A stretch of 12,085 nt of DNA from a bacterium UBP3_UBA6266 (GTDB lineage: Bacteria > Auribacterota > UBA6266), in assembly GCA_002440765.1 (NCBI GenBank), contig DJVC01000133.1, forward strand, positions 1 through 12,085. Direction: 5' to 3'. Under the pieces are notes generated by a model. The model did no database searches and was not told where the DNA came from. It saw only the letters and a list, made by a program, of their open reading frames with translations. Position numbers and translations under genes: made by a program. Of this stretch, positions 1 to 8,048 are shown piece after piece (within the stretch, counting starts at the first letter, position 1; each line of letters opens with the position of its first letter).

Positions 1-776
1 TGTCTCCGGAACAGCGGTTTCTTACCTGGCTTGAGAAGAGACAATATAATTCAAGCAAGCTGAAAAAGGTTATTGCGGTGTCTAATATGGTTAAGAAACA
101 TGTCAAGAGATGGTACAGGTTGGATGATTCCATGATAGAGGTGATTTATAACGGAGTTGATATTGAAAAGTATCACCCGTTGAAAAAGGAAAACACGGGC
201 GCTGTTTTCCGCAGGGAAATTCACCTTTTAGATGAAATTATCATACTCTTTGTCGCAAATAATTTCAGGTTAAAAGGTTTGAGGACAGTATTTATGGCAT
301 TGTCAACGCTGGACAGTTCCTTAATAGAGAATGTAAGGATTATGGTTGTGGGGAAAGGCAAGATTAAAAGATGGAAGCAGATGGCTGTCGGGCTTGGGAT
401 AGACAGGAATGTTATCTTTCTCGGACACCGCAGGGAGATGGGGCCTGTTTACGCCGCTTCCGATATTTTTATTTTACCTTCATTCTATGACCCGTGCGCC
501 AATGTGTGCCTTGAAGCGCTGGCATCATCGGTGCCGGTACTGACAAGTTCCTCAAACGGGTCCAGTGAAATTATTGAGGAGGGGAAAGAAGGTTTTATAA
601 TAAAAGACGCGGATGATTTTACAGGGTTTGCGGCAAAAATCGAATTTTTACTTAAAAACAGGAAGTCCAGGCTGGAAATGGCTGAAAACGCCAGGAAACT
701 TGCCGAAAAATATTCGATAAAACTTCAGTCGGAAAAAATCGTCAGAGTTATTAAAGATGTTATGGAAAGCAAATAA
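1..776 (+). CDS. Family-4 glycosyltransferase, WaaG-like (5' end cut by window)
   Basis: This is a cytoplasmic GT-B glycosyltransferase that would add a sugar from a nucleotide-sugar donor to a lipid-linked or LPS-core-type glycan. The frame is open from base 3 and the first internal ATG (78) is not the true start: the 25 codons before it read as family sequence (WLEKRQY, then KVIAVSNMVKKHV, a typical GT4 linker before the C-terminal Rossmann domain). About 257 codons are visible, so mostly the C-terminal donor-binding half is present, including NGVD, the ILFVANNF strand, and VVGKGK. The usual E-x7-E donor motif appears as D-x7-E (Asp codon 489-491, Glu codon 513-515, within YDPCANVCLEAL), a form I recall from WaaG-like core transferases. 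The N-terminal acceptor domain lies outside the window. The sugar and the acceptor cannot be told. It is followed after 12 nt by another GT4 gene, presumably in the same operon. Confidence 0.9.
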   Translation, partial: SPEQRFLTWLEKRQYNSSKLKKVIAVSNMVKKHVKRWYRLDDSMIEVIYNGVDIEKYHPLKKENTGAVFRREIHLLDEIIILFVANNFRLKGLRTVFMALSTLDSSLIENVRIMVVGKGKIKRWKQMAVGLGIDRNVIFLGHRREMGPVYAASDIFILPSFYDPCANVCLEALASSVPVLTSSSNGSSEIIEEGKEGFIIKDADDFTGFAAKIEFLLKNRKSRLEMAENARKLAEKYSIKLQSEKIVRVIKDVMESK

Positions 777-788
777 AGAACATTTATT

Positions 789-1922
789 ATGAGAATTATT
801 TATCCTGTCAATAAAAGGCTGATTACAGGCCGGGCGCATGATGTTTTGATTATCAGGACCTGTTATGCTCTTGCCGAATCGGGCCTTGATGTGGTGCTGA
901 TAATAGGCAAGACCAAGCCGGATGGAGAAATCCTTTCGTATTACGGGCTTAAACCTCATAAAAACCTCAGCATAATTCAACTGCCTGTGGTCAGGAAAAC
1001 AGGCAGATTCGGTATTTCATGGCATTTCGTTTTCAACAGGTTTTGTTTGAAAAAAATATTAGAACTGTTATCGGACGGCAAAGAAAGCCTGCTTTATCTT
1101 TCTGAATTAAAGATGTCGCTGTTTTTGTTAAGACACAAGAAACGGATAAACATACCTTTTTTCTATGAAATACACGGCCTTTATGCCTTATACCCCGATG
1201 ATGAGAATTATCCCTGTGCGTATACTGAGGAAGGGAAAGTATTTTCCCTCTCCGACAGGCTTATTACAACGACGGAAAGCCTGAAGAAAATCATAAAAGA
1301 GACATATCCGGGCGCAAAAGATATATCGGTTGTCCCGTTGGCCGCGGAAAAGGCTTCCGCCTTTAAATCCGCGCGCGGCGGGGGGTTTAAGGTGTATTAC
1401 ATAGGCCAGCTGTATTATGAGCAGGGGATAGACCTGTTAATGAAAGCTGCGCGGAAAGTTGAAAATGTCCAGTTCCATATAATAGGCGGTAAAAAAGAAG
1501 AGGTCCTGTCTTATCGGGAAGCGGCGGCGCGGGAGAATATTGAAAACAGGTTTTTTTTTCATGGGTTTGTGAAACCCTCGGAAATCGATGAAGCTGTCAA
1601 AGAGGCCGATTGTTTTGTCATCCCTTCGAGAGAAAAAGGCAAAATGAATTATGTCGCGCACACGAAATCTTATGAATATCTCAGATATGGGAAACCGGTA
1701 GTGTCTTTCAGGCTGGATTCGGTTCTTGAAGTGTTGAAGGATAATTACAACGCTCTTTTGGCCGAAAAGGATAATTCCGATTCACTCGCGGAATGTATCA
1801 GAAAACTTGAAAATGACGAAGAATTGCGCAATAAACTTTCGGCAGGCGCGTTGAAAACGCTTGAGGAATTTTCATGGTCGGAGAGAGCCGAAAAACTGAA
1901 AAAAGTTTTTAATGTGAATTAA
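789..1922 (+). CDS. Family-4 glycosyltransferase (complete)
   Basis: This 377-residue protein has the length and two-domain plan of GT4 enzymes (GT-B fold, cytoplasmic, nucleotide-sugar donor). The N-terminal part has the GRAHDV stretch (residues 14-19), followed by an acceptor-side Rossmann domain with the YEIHGLY segment. The C-terminal domain starts near VYYIGQLYYEQGIDLL and contains HIIGGK. The donor site region is PSREKGKMNYVAHTKSYEYL (residues 279-298), where the KxxEYL element (K293, E296) replaces the classical E-x7-E spacing, as is common in GT4 members involved in exopolysaccharide or LPS synthesis. The ATG at 789 has only a poor ribosome site, consistent with translational coupling to the gene 12 nt upstream. 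A run of nine T (1551-1559) encodes Phe-Phe-Phe in frame. Sugar specificity is not predictable from what I can see. Confidence 0.9.
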   Translation: MRIIYPVNKRLITGRAHDVLIIRTCYALAESGLDVVLIIGKTKPDGEILSYYGLKPHKNLSIIQLPVVRKTGRFGISWHFVFNRFCLKKILELLSDGKESLLYLSELKMSLFLLRHKKRINIPFFYEIHGLYALYPDDENYPCAYTEEGKVFSLSDRLITTTESLKKIIKETYPGAKDISVVPLAAEKASAFKSARGGGFKVYYIGQLYYEQGIDLLMKAARKVENVQFHIIGGKKEEVLSYREAAARENIENRFFFHGFVKPSEIDEAVKEADCFVIPSREKGKMNYVAHTKSYEYLRYGKPVVSFRLDSVLEVLKDNYNALLAEKDNSDSLAECIRKLENDEELRNKLSAGALKTLEEFSWSERAEKLKKVFNVN

Positions 1923-1944
1923 CAGGAAAAAGAGGACTCGTCAG

Positions 1945-3468
1945 ATGGATTTTAAACCCGGGCAAAAATTTATCGGTTGGGACCTTGCCAGACTGGTTAC
2001 GCTGTCGTTTGTTATGAGGCTGGTTCTGAGGTTGATGTTTTTTGTGCCCGCGAAAGACGGCCTGACTTTTATTGAAATAGCGGGATATTTTATCAGGGGA
2101 GACTTCAAAACGGCATTATCCCATGAATATCACCCGTTATATCCCTGGCTGATAAGCGTCTTTTCAAAATTCACATCGGATTTTATCGATGCAGGACTGG
2201 TTATATCCCTGTTATTCGGATTTTTGCTGGTTATCCCTGTTTATCTTTCCGCTTTAAGGCTTTTTGACAGGAAAGCCGCCGTTATCTCATCAATTTTTTG
2301 TATTTTTCACCCGTACCTTCTCAGGTTTTCGTCGAATGTGCTGTCTGAGTCCGCATACCTCTTTTTTACGGGTTTTGCGTTCTGGTGCGGTATAGAAGGA
2401 ATAACAAAGAAAAAAAACGTCTATTTCGCCGCGATGTCTTTCTTTTCTGTGTTTGCGTATCTGACCAGGCCGGAAGGCGTCGGTATTCTGCTGGCGGTCG
2501 TGTCCTCTCTTCTGATTATACCTTTGCATGGATTGAGTTTTTTGAAGAGGTTATGGCTTGCCTTTCTTGTTGTCGCCGTTTTCATTGTTATGATTTTCCC
2601 GTATATTTATGTCATAAGCGAGTTTCAGGGCGAATGGCGTCTGACGCAGAAAACCAGAGTTACATCGCTTCTCGGGCTGGATAAAACAGTAAAAGATACG
2701 GAAGTTAAACAATCTGTTCATGAAGCTGTTGAAGAATACCCGCTGAAAGCCGCTCCGGATAGGCCGGAAGGCGTAAAACTTGCGGTAAAAGGTTCTGAAC
2801 AGTTGATAAGAAAAATTTTGAAGGGCGTATTTCTCCCTGTTGCCGTATTTGCGCTTATAGGTATTGCAATCAGAAAAAAATACCCGAGATCTCAGGCGGA
2901 ATTCATTCCTTTGCTGGCTTTTTTGATATATGTATCGGTGCTTTTTATGGTTGCAATACGCACTGATATATCTTACAGGCATACGGCCTTTCTGATGCTG
3001 CTCGGATGCGTTTATTCGGGCGCGGGAGTATATGAATTTACGTCTTTATTTTCGAAAAAAACCGGCAGTTGGCTTCTTTGGACTATTTTATTTGTCTGTG
3101 TAATCGCTATGTCTGTCAAAGGTTTAAAACCTGTTGGTATGGATAAAGAATCCAGAAGAATGGTGGGTATCTGGATCGGCAGGAATTATCCCGGAGAGCC
3201 GGTTATGACTTCGCGGCTTTCCAGGATTCCTTTTTATGCGTGTGCGGAGCATTTTGATTATACCGATTACAAAAAAGAATTTATACTGGAAGAAGCCCGC
3301 AACAAAGGCGTTAAACTTGTGGTAATAAACCTGCTTGATATGTCCGAAGCTGATAAGGACCTCTTAAGCCTGCTTAATGATAAAAATTCAGAAAAAATAT
3401 ATTCAAATAAATTCACAGAAAAAGATGAAATAGTTGTATACGAGCTTTTTTTAAATGGCGAAGATTGA
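1945..3468 (+). CDS. GT39/ArnT-like polytopic membrane glycosyltransferase
   Basis: This 507-residue inner-membrane protein has roughly ten hydrophobic helices over residues 15-395 and a soluble C-terminal tail of about 110 residues. It resembles the PMT_2/ArnT-like GT39 group, GT-C enzymes that take sugar from a polyprenyl-phosphate donor on the periplasmic face. The first extracytoplasmic loop carries KDGLTFIEIA (Asp38), which sits where GT39 enzymes have their catalytic acidic residue, then the family signature HPLYP (residues 63-67). SESAYLFF lies in a later helix. The C-terminal part has NYPGEPVMTSRLSRIPFYA, a piece often seen in bacterial GT39 proteins. The start at 1945 is supported by AGAGGA at 1931-1936, 8 nt upstream. 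The gene overlaps the next by 14 nt. Its likely donor would be made by the GT2 at 5805. Whether it modifies lipid A, glycan or protein is unknown. Confidence 0.85.
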   Translation: MDFKPGQKFIGWDLARLVTLSFVMRLVLRLMFFVPAKDGLTFIEIAGYFIRGDFKTALSHEYHPLYPWLISVFSKFTSDFIDAGLVISLLFGFLLVIPVYLSALRLFDRKAAVISSIFCIFHPYLLRFSSNVLSESAYLFFTGFAFWCGIEGITKKKNVYFAAMSFFSVFAYLTRPEGVGILLAVVSSLLIIPLHGLSFLKRLWLAFLVVAVFIVMIFPYIYVISEFQGEWRLTQKTRVTSLLGLDKTVKDTEVKQSVHEAVEEYPLKAAPDRPEGVKLAVKGSEQLIRKILKGVFLPVAVFALIGIAIRKKYPRSQAEFIPLLAFLIYVSVLFMVAIRTDISYRHTAFLMLLGCVYSGAGVYEFTSLFSKKTGSWLLWTILFVCVIAMSVKGLKPVGMDKESRRMVGIWIGRNYPGEPVMTSRLSRIPFYACAEHFDYTDYKKEFILEEARNKGVKLVVINLLDMSEADKDLLSLLNDKNSEKIYSNKFTEKDEIVVYELFLNGED

Positions 3469-4351
3469 AATAAATCTGACTAAAAGGGATGCTTGTCCGT
3501 ACTGCGGTTCGGGATTACGAAAAGTGCTGTTCGCGCTTGAGCGGTATTCCGTCTGCAGGTGCAAATCCTGCAAAGGTGTCTTCAGCGACCCCTACCTGAG
3601 CGAAAAGGGAGCGGAAAAAATTTTTTCCGAACCTGATTCCGTGGGAGTAATAAATACCGAGGTGGAATCTTATTACGACAGGGAGTTTGTCCTTGCCAAT
3701 TCCAGGCATACTTTTAAAGTCTTTGACTGGCTCCTGGATTTTCTTGAAAAGAATGTATCCGGCAGGAAACTTCTTGATGTAGGGTTCGGCATGGGATTAT
3801 TCCTTGAGAAAAGCCGCCGCAGGGGTTGGGAGTGCAGAGGCATAGACTTTTCGGATGAATATTACAAATACGCAAAAGAAACAATGGGCCTGGATGTAAT
3901 GAAGAAAAAAATTTCGGAGTTTACCGGGTATGATGAGGAATTTGATGTTATAATCCTGTGGGATGTAATAGAGCATCTTGATGATCCCGGGGAGACGCTT
4001 GCCAGGCTCCGCGGCATGCTGAAGCCGGGAGGGGTGCTGGCGATAGCGACCCCGAATGAAAAGAGCCTGCTCGCTTTTCTTGCAAAATTTATATATGTCA
4101 TAGGTTTTGGATTGATAAAAGGCCCTTTAAGTTCAGTCTATGTGTTGGAGCATCCGTTATTTTTTGACAAAAAGTCTCTTCGGAAATTGCTTGAGCGAAA
4201 TGGCTTTGACATTGTATTGTCAAAACAGGATGAAACTGACATTGAAAGATTGAATTTAGGAAAATTAAAGAAGATTATAGTAAAAATAATATTCTTTTTA
4301 TCGAGGTCAATGAGAATGAGCAACAGAATAATCGTAATTGCGGAAAAATGA
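3455..4351 (+). CDS. SAM-dependent methyltransferase with N-terminal zinc ribbon
   Basis: This 298-residue class I methyltransferase begins with a zinc-ribbon-like module: CPYCG at residues 14-18 and a second pair at Cys36 and Cys39, so four cysteines can bind one metal. The SAM-binding motif I is LLDVGFGMG (residues 106-114), followed by an acidic end of strand 2 (GIDFS). Further on come DVIILWDVIEHLDDP and LKPGGVLAIATPN, the usual motifs II/III of Methyltransf_11/23-type enzymes. Zinc-ribbon methyltransferases of this plan are common in LPS, O-antigen and exopolysaccharide clusters, where they methylate sugars or capping groups. The acceptor here is not known. The start lies inside the end of the preceding GT39 gene (14-nt overlap), with no convincing ribosome site, so coupled translation is likely. 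It also overlaps the next gene by 4 nt (ATGA). Confidence 0.9.
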   Translation: MAKIEINLTKRDACPYCGSGLRKVLFALERYSVCRCKSCKGVFSDPYLSEKGAEKIFSEPDSVGVINTEVESYYDREFVLANSRHTFKVFDWLLDFLEKNVSGRKLLDVGFGMGLFLEKSRRRGWECRGIDFSDEYYKYAKETMGLDVMKKKISEFTGYDEEFDVIILWDVIEHLDDPGETLARLRGMLKPGGVLAIATPNEKSLLAFLAKFIYVIGFGLIKGPLSSVYVLEHPLFFDKKSLRKLLERNGFDIVLSKQDETDIERLNLGKLKKIIVKIIFFLSRSMRMSNRIIVIAEK

Positions 4352-5805
4352 AAAGAAACCATTATCTTATATTTGTTGCTATCTTATTCGGCGCTTTATT
4401 CGCGAGAATCGGGCCTGTCAACAAACCGTTATTAGGCAACTTCTCTTCATATCAGACTGCCACGGCAATGATGGCGCGTTTTATCGCGAATGAAGGATTG
4501 ACTGCTATCGCGCAGCCGAAAACGAACCTTCTGATAAACGGAAAACCTGCCATTCATATGCTTTATATTCCTGGCGCCGCCGCCGCAGCGGGCTATCTGT
4601 GGAAAATCTTCGGTTTTTCGCTTGATTTTTGGGGAAGATTCCAGGCATCTTTCTTTACGATGCTTTCTTCATTGCTTATCTATTTGATTGTCCGCAGACA
4701 TTTTGATGAGGTGACAGGTTTAATGAGCTGTTTCTTCTTCAACGCCTTTCCACTCAGCTTTGTCTACGGGCAGAGTTTTATGAACGAAGCGCTTGCCTTC
4801 TTTCTTGTTATGCTGTCCTCCTGGTTGTTATTTAATTTTAAGATTAACGCGTATAAAGTTGCTGCCGCCGGTTTAATTGTTTCTCTGGCATTTCTGATGA
4901 GGATACATTTTTTATGCCTGGTTCCTGCCTTGCTTTTTTTAATATGGTATAATGCGCCGAAAAATAAAATTTTACATATTACACTTTTTTCCCTCTGCAT
5001 AGCCATTCCTGTTGCCGGCTGGTATCTGCATACTTATCATGTCGCTTCCGTGGCGGATAATAATATTACAAGTATTTTCGCGCAGGAAAATAAACATTAT
5101 GCTTCTTTTCCCCACCCTCTTTTTTTTAAGGCGGTGTTTTATAAAGATATTATCGATAAACTTGCGGGAGTATGCCTGAACCCCATAGGTTTTACATTAA
5201 TGATTGCAGGCGTACTTTTATGCAGGCCCGAAAAGAAAGAGCACTGGGCGGCTATATTATGGTTACTGGGTTCATTAAGTGTTATTTCCCTTCTTCCGCA
5301 AAAGGTATATGACCATAATTTTTACTTTTACCCTGTGCTTTTCCCGGCATCCTTTTTTGCTTCGGTCATTTTGCTGAAAGTTATTAAGCCTGACAGGCGG
5401 GTATATTTGATTTTATTTTCATTATTTTTCATTTTGGTTTCAGCGAGGTATTTTATGAATCCGGCCTTTAAATATTCCGTTGAGCTTTCAGCTGTGCCTG
5501 AAGCGGGTTATTTCGTCCAGAAAAACACTCCGCCTGACAGCAGGATTATTGTATCACCCTGCACTTATGACCAGCTTTATTATTGCGACAGGAACGGATG
5601 GGTCTTCAATATAGAAGGGGCAAACGCGGATATTGATAGATTCAAAGAATATATCAGTGAAGGCGCGGATTATTATATTACCGCGGATATGGTAAATCTC
5701 CGCAAGAACAGGGATTTCTATGAGTTTATTGATAAAAATTATAAAAATATTTCTCCCGGCGGGAATTATGCGGTTTACGTTTTAAATGATAAGAGGAAAA
5801 AATAA
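4348..5805 (+). CDS. Second GT39-like polytopic membrane glycosyltransferase
   Basis: This 485-residue membrane protein has about ten hydrophobic segments, an N-terminal anchor (residues 6-22) and a soluble tail of about 100 residues. The first loop reads GNFSSYQTATAMMARF (residues 30-45), which aligns with the (F)xSxxQAxxAAIARN loop of PMT_2-type GT39 proteins. It is followed by KPAIHMLYIP in place of the usual HPPLYP element, then FMNEAL. I see no obvious acidic residue at the start of the first loop (Asn31 instead), unlike the sister protein at 1945, so the two may differ in mechanism or use different substrates. The expected role is transfer of a sugar from polyprenyl phosphate onto a periplasmic acceptor. 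Start and stop are tightly packed: ATGA overlap with the methyltransferase before it, and a 1-nt TAATG junction with the GT2 after it. Confidence 0.82.
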   Translation: MKRNHYLIFVAILFGALFARIGPVNKPLLGNFSSYQTATAMMARFIANEGLTAIAQPKTNLLINGKPAIHMLYIPGAAAAAGYLWKIFGFSLDFWGRFQASFFTMLSSLLIYLIVRRHFDEVTGLMSCFFFNAFPLSFVYGQSFMNEALAFFLVMLSSWLLFNFKINAYKVAAAGLIVSLAFLMRIHFLCLVPALLFLIWYNAPKNKILHITLFSLCIAIPVAGWYLHTYHVASVADNNITSIFAQENKHYASFPHPLFFKAVFYKDIIDKLAGVCLNPIGFTLMIAGVLLCRPEKKEHWAAILWLLGSLSVISLLPQKVYDHNFYFYPVLFPASFFASVILLKVIKPDRRVYLILFSLFFILVSARYFMNPAFKYSVELSAVPEAGYFVQKNTPPDSRIIVSPCTYDQLYYCDRNGWVFNIEGANADIDRFKEYISEGADYYITADMVNLRKNRDFYEFIDKNYKNISPGGNYAVYVLNDKRKK

Positions 5806-6512
5806 TGAACAGGTATCTGATTATTATACCCACTTACAACGAAAGTAAAAATATTGTCAGGCTGTGCGAAAAAATCATGTCCATGGAAAAAAGTTTTGAC
5901 ATTCTGGTTGTTGATGACAATTCCCCGGACGGCACCGGAGAGTTGGCTGAGAAAATGTCTTCAATGCATTCTGAAATCCATGTAATGAGAAGGCCATCCA
6001 AAATGGGGATAGGAAGCGCGTATATCGAAGGCTTTCAATGGGGATTGAAGAAGGATTATGAACTGTTTTTTGAAATGGACGCTGATTTTTCGCATAATCC
6101 CGAAGATTTGTTTCGAATGACAGAAACAATAAATGATTGTGATTTATGTGTAGGTTCCAGGTATATAGAAGGCGGAGGTGTGATAAACTGGCCGCTCTGG
6201 AGGATGCTGCTGAGCAAGTTTGCCGCCAGGTATTATACCAGAGTCATTACCGGAATGCCTATGAATGATGCCACTTCCGGATTCAAATGTTTCAGGCGGA
6301 CGGTCCTGGAAAAAATCGATTTTAATAAGATTCACTCCGAAGGATATTCTTTCCAGATTGAAATGCATTATCGTATCTGGAAAAAAGGTTTTCGAATCAA
6401 AGAAATACCTATTATATTTACGGACAGGCAGCATGGTTTATCAAAGATGTCTAAAAAGATTATTTTTGAAGCAATAATTATCGTTTGGAAAATAAAATTT
6501 ACCGTTAAATGA
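5805..6512 (+). CDS. Polyprenol-phosphate mannose/glucose synthase-like GT2
   Basis: This 235-residue family-2 glycosyltransferase matches bacterial and archaeal homologues of dolichol-phosphate mannose synthase in length and motifs. Visible elements are PTYNES (9-14), VDDNSPDGTG (36-45), the metal-binding MDADFSHNP (91-99, with Asp92 and Asp94), VGSRYIEGG, and the acceptor-loop region DATSGFKCFRR followed by SEGYSFQIEM. It would transfer a hexose from GDP-mannose or UDP-glucose to undecaprenyl phosphate at the cytoplasmic face. It has no C-terminal membrane domain, so it resembles the soluble, membrane-associated type, and a separate flippase would be needed. Its position directly after two GT39 transferases, which use such lipid donors, is the strongest functional clue. 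Mannose versus glucose cannot be decided from sequence. It shares an ATGA overlap with the radical SAM gene. Confidence 0.9.
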   Translation: MNRYLIIIPTYNESKNIVRLCEKIMSMEKSFDILVVDDNSPDGTGELAEKMSSMHSEIHVMRRPSKMGIGSAYIEGFQWGLKKDYELFFEMDADFSHNPEDLFRMTETINDCDLCVGSRYIEGGGVINWPLWRMLLSKFAARYYTRVITGMPMNDATSGFKCFRRTVLEKIDFNKIHSEGYSFQIEMHYRIWKKGFRIKEIPIIFTDRQHGLSKMSKKIIFEAIIIVWKIKFTVK

Positions 6513-8017
6513 AAATTAAAAAAGTATTCCTTCTTTTCCCGCCGTGCCCGATCCCCAAAATATTCCCTAAAAGGGTTCAGATGCCTCTGGGGATAGCATA
6601 TCTTGCTTCGTCTATAAGAGCGGCAGGTATAGACGTAAAGGTGCTTGACAGTCTTATCGAAGGGTGGAATCAGGTTGAAGAGATAGACGAGAGGAATATT
6701 CGTTTTGGGTTGTCCAACCGGCAGATTGTGGACAGAATTTCGGAGTATGGGCCCGATCTGGTAGGCATATCCTGTATGTTCAGTATCCAGGCAAAGATAG
6801 TTTCCGAAATTGCCTCGGAAATAAAAAATAAATTCCCAGATATAAAAATTGTTTTAGGTGGGGCTCATCCATCCGCTATGCCCGAGGATTCAATTGCCGA
6901 TACAAACATTGATTATGTGCTCATCGGAGAAGCCGAAGCCGCGTTTGTAGAATTAATACGGGCGCTAAACCGGAATAAGACCGTAGCGGAGATGGATGGC
7001 ATCTGTTATCGTAATGAAGAAGGTTTATTACATGTTAACCCCAAGAAAAAATATATAGGGGACCTTGATGCTTTGCCGTTGCCCGCATGGGAACTTCTTC
7101 CGGTAGAGAAGTATTTTAAATTAAACAGGCCGCACGGCACAGTAACAAGAAAGAACCGTATTATCCCCATCATAACATCCCGTGGCTGCCCCGCGAAGTG
7201 TGTTTTCTGCTCAATCCATCCTATCTGGGGCAGGGTGTACAGGGCGCGTTCCCCGATAAGCGTTGTCGGAGAAATAGAAACGCTTGTTAACAGATACGCG
7301 ATTCAGGAAATCCAGATTGAAGATGACAATATGACCTTTGACAGGAAAAGGGCTGAAGAGATATGCGACCTTATTGTTGACAAAGGCATAAAAGTTTCTT
7401 TCACGGCGCCTAACGGGCTTGCCGTCTGGGCTCTTGATAAAAACCTGCTTCTTAAACTGAGAAAAGCCGGGTTTTACCGTTTAACTCTCGCTGTTGAATC
7501 GGGCAGTCAGAATACATTAACGCATATTATCCATAAGCCGTTGAAAATAGATAAAGTCCTTGAAATCATAAAGGATGCGAACGAAATCGGGTTTGATATC
7601 GATGTTTTCTTTGTTGTCGGTTTTCCGGGAGAAACTCCTTCCGAAATGCAGAAAACATTTGATCTGGGTAAGAAGTTGGATGTATCCAGTGTCAAATATT
7701 TTATTGCGACGCCTTATCCCGGAACAGAACTTCTGGAGATTGCCGGAAAAGAGAATCTGCTTCCCGCGGATTTTGATCCTAAAGACCTTGGAATAAATGC
7801 AGTAAAAGGTAATATTACAACAGAATATTTTACGCCGGAAATGCTCGAAAAGAAGGTATCCGCTGAGACTTTCAAAACTCAGATTGCCCTGTTTAAAAGA
7901 CATCCTGTCAGATACGTGACAGGTATTTTCAGGAATTATCTGCTAAAGGACAGTGGCGCAACAATTGCGTTTCTCCGGCAGTCCTTGAAGAATTGCCTCT
8001 CTAAACATAAGATTTAA
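6509..8017 (+). CDS. B12-binding-domain radical SAM protein
   Basis: This 502-residue protein has a typical two-domain plan. Residues 1-150 form a cobalamin-binding-type Rossmann domain (VFLLFPP, PLGIAYLASSIRAAG, IVLGGAHPSAMPE, GEAEAAF). Residues 215-420 form the radical SAM barrel, with the 4Fe-4S motif CPAKCVFC giving Cys227, Cys231 and Cys234, plus EDDNMTFD, AVESGSQ and VVGFPGET. The C-terminal part is about 80 residues of unknown role. I find no DxHxxG motif for lower-axial histidine ligation in the B12 domain, so cobalamin, if bound, would lack that ligand; this is common in the BchE/P-methylase-like superfamily. Possible chemistry includes methylation of an unactivated carbon or rearrangement of a lipid or sugar. 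The context of GT39, GT2 and a methyltransferase suggests glycan or lipid-carrier modification, but the substrate is unknown. It ends the overlapping gene chain and the next unit has its own promoter. Confidence 0.88.
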   Translation: MKIKKVFLLFPPCPIPKIFPKRVQMPLGIAYLASSIRAAGIDVKVLDSLIEGWNQVEEIDERNIRFGLSNRQIVDRISEYGPDLVGISCMFSIQAKIVSEIASEIKNKFPDIKIVLGGAHPSAMPEDSIADTNIDYVLIGEAEAAFVELIRALNRNKTVAEMDGICYRNEEGLLHVNPKKKYIGDLDALPLPAWELLPVEKYFKLNRPHGTVTRKNRIIPIITSRGCPAKCVFCSIHPIWGRVYRARSPISVVGEIETLVNRYAIQEIQIEDDNMTFDRKRAEEICDLIVDKGIKVSFTAPNGLAVWALDKNLLLKLRKAGFYRLTLAVESGSQNTLTHIIHKPLKIDKVLEIIKDANEIGFDIDVFFVVGFPGETPSEMQKTFDLGKKLDVSSVKYFIATPYPGTELLEIAGKENLLPADFDPKDLGINAVKGNITTEYFTPEMLEKKVSAETFKTQIALFKRHPVRYVTGIFRNYLLKDSGATIAFLRQSLKNCLSKHKI

Positions 8018-8018
8018 C

Positions 8019-8047
8019 TTGACTGCCTGACATCTAAAGACTACAAT
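8019..8047 (+). promoter_or_regulatory. Predicted sigma70 promoter of the HTH-pseB-pseC operon
   Basis: TTGACT at 8019-8024 (one mismatch to TTGACA) is separated by exactly 17 nt from TACAAT at 8042-8047 (one mismatch to TATAAT). Transcription should start near 8053-8056, giving a leader of about 50 nt. The -35 begins one base after the stop of the radical SAM gene. No terminator hairpin is visible before it, so read-through from the upstream operon is also possible. Confidence 0.65.
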
Positions 8048-8048
8048 A

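Noticed and set aside
2551..2982. 143-codon frame on the minus strand inside the GT39 gene
   Set aside because: It is a shadow of the real gene: basic and aromatic-rich composition, no domain, and no ribosome site logic. The plus-strand frame carries family motifs.
7517..7903. 128-codon frame on the minus strand inside the radical SAM gene
   Set aside because: It is fully antisense to a well-supported enzyme domain, with no recognisable protein features.
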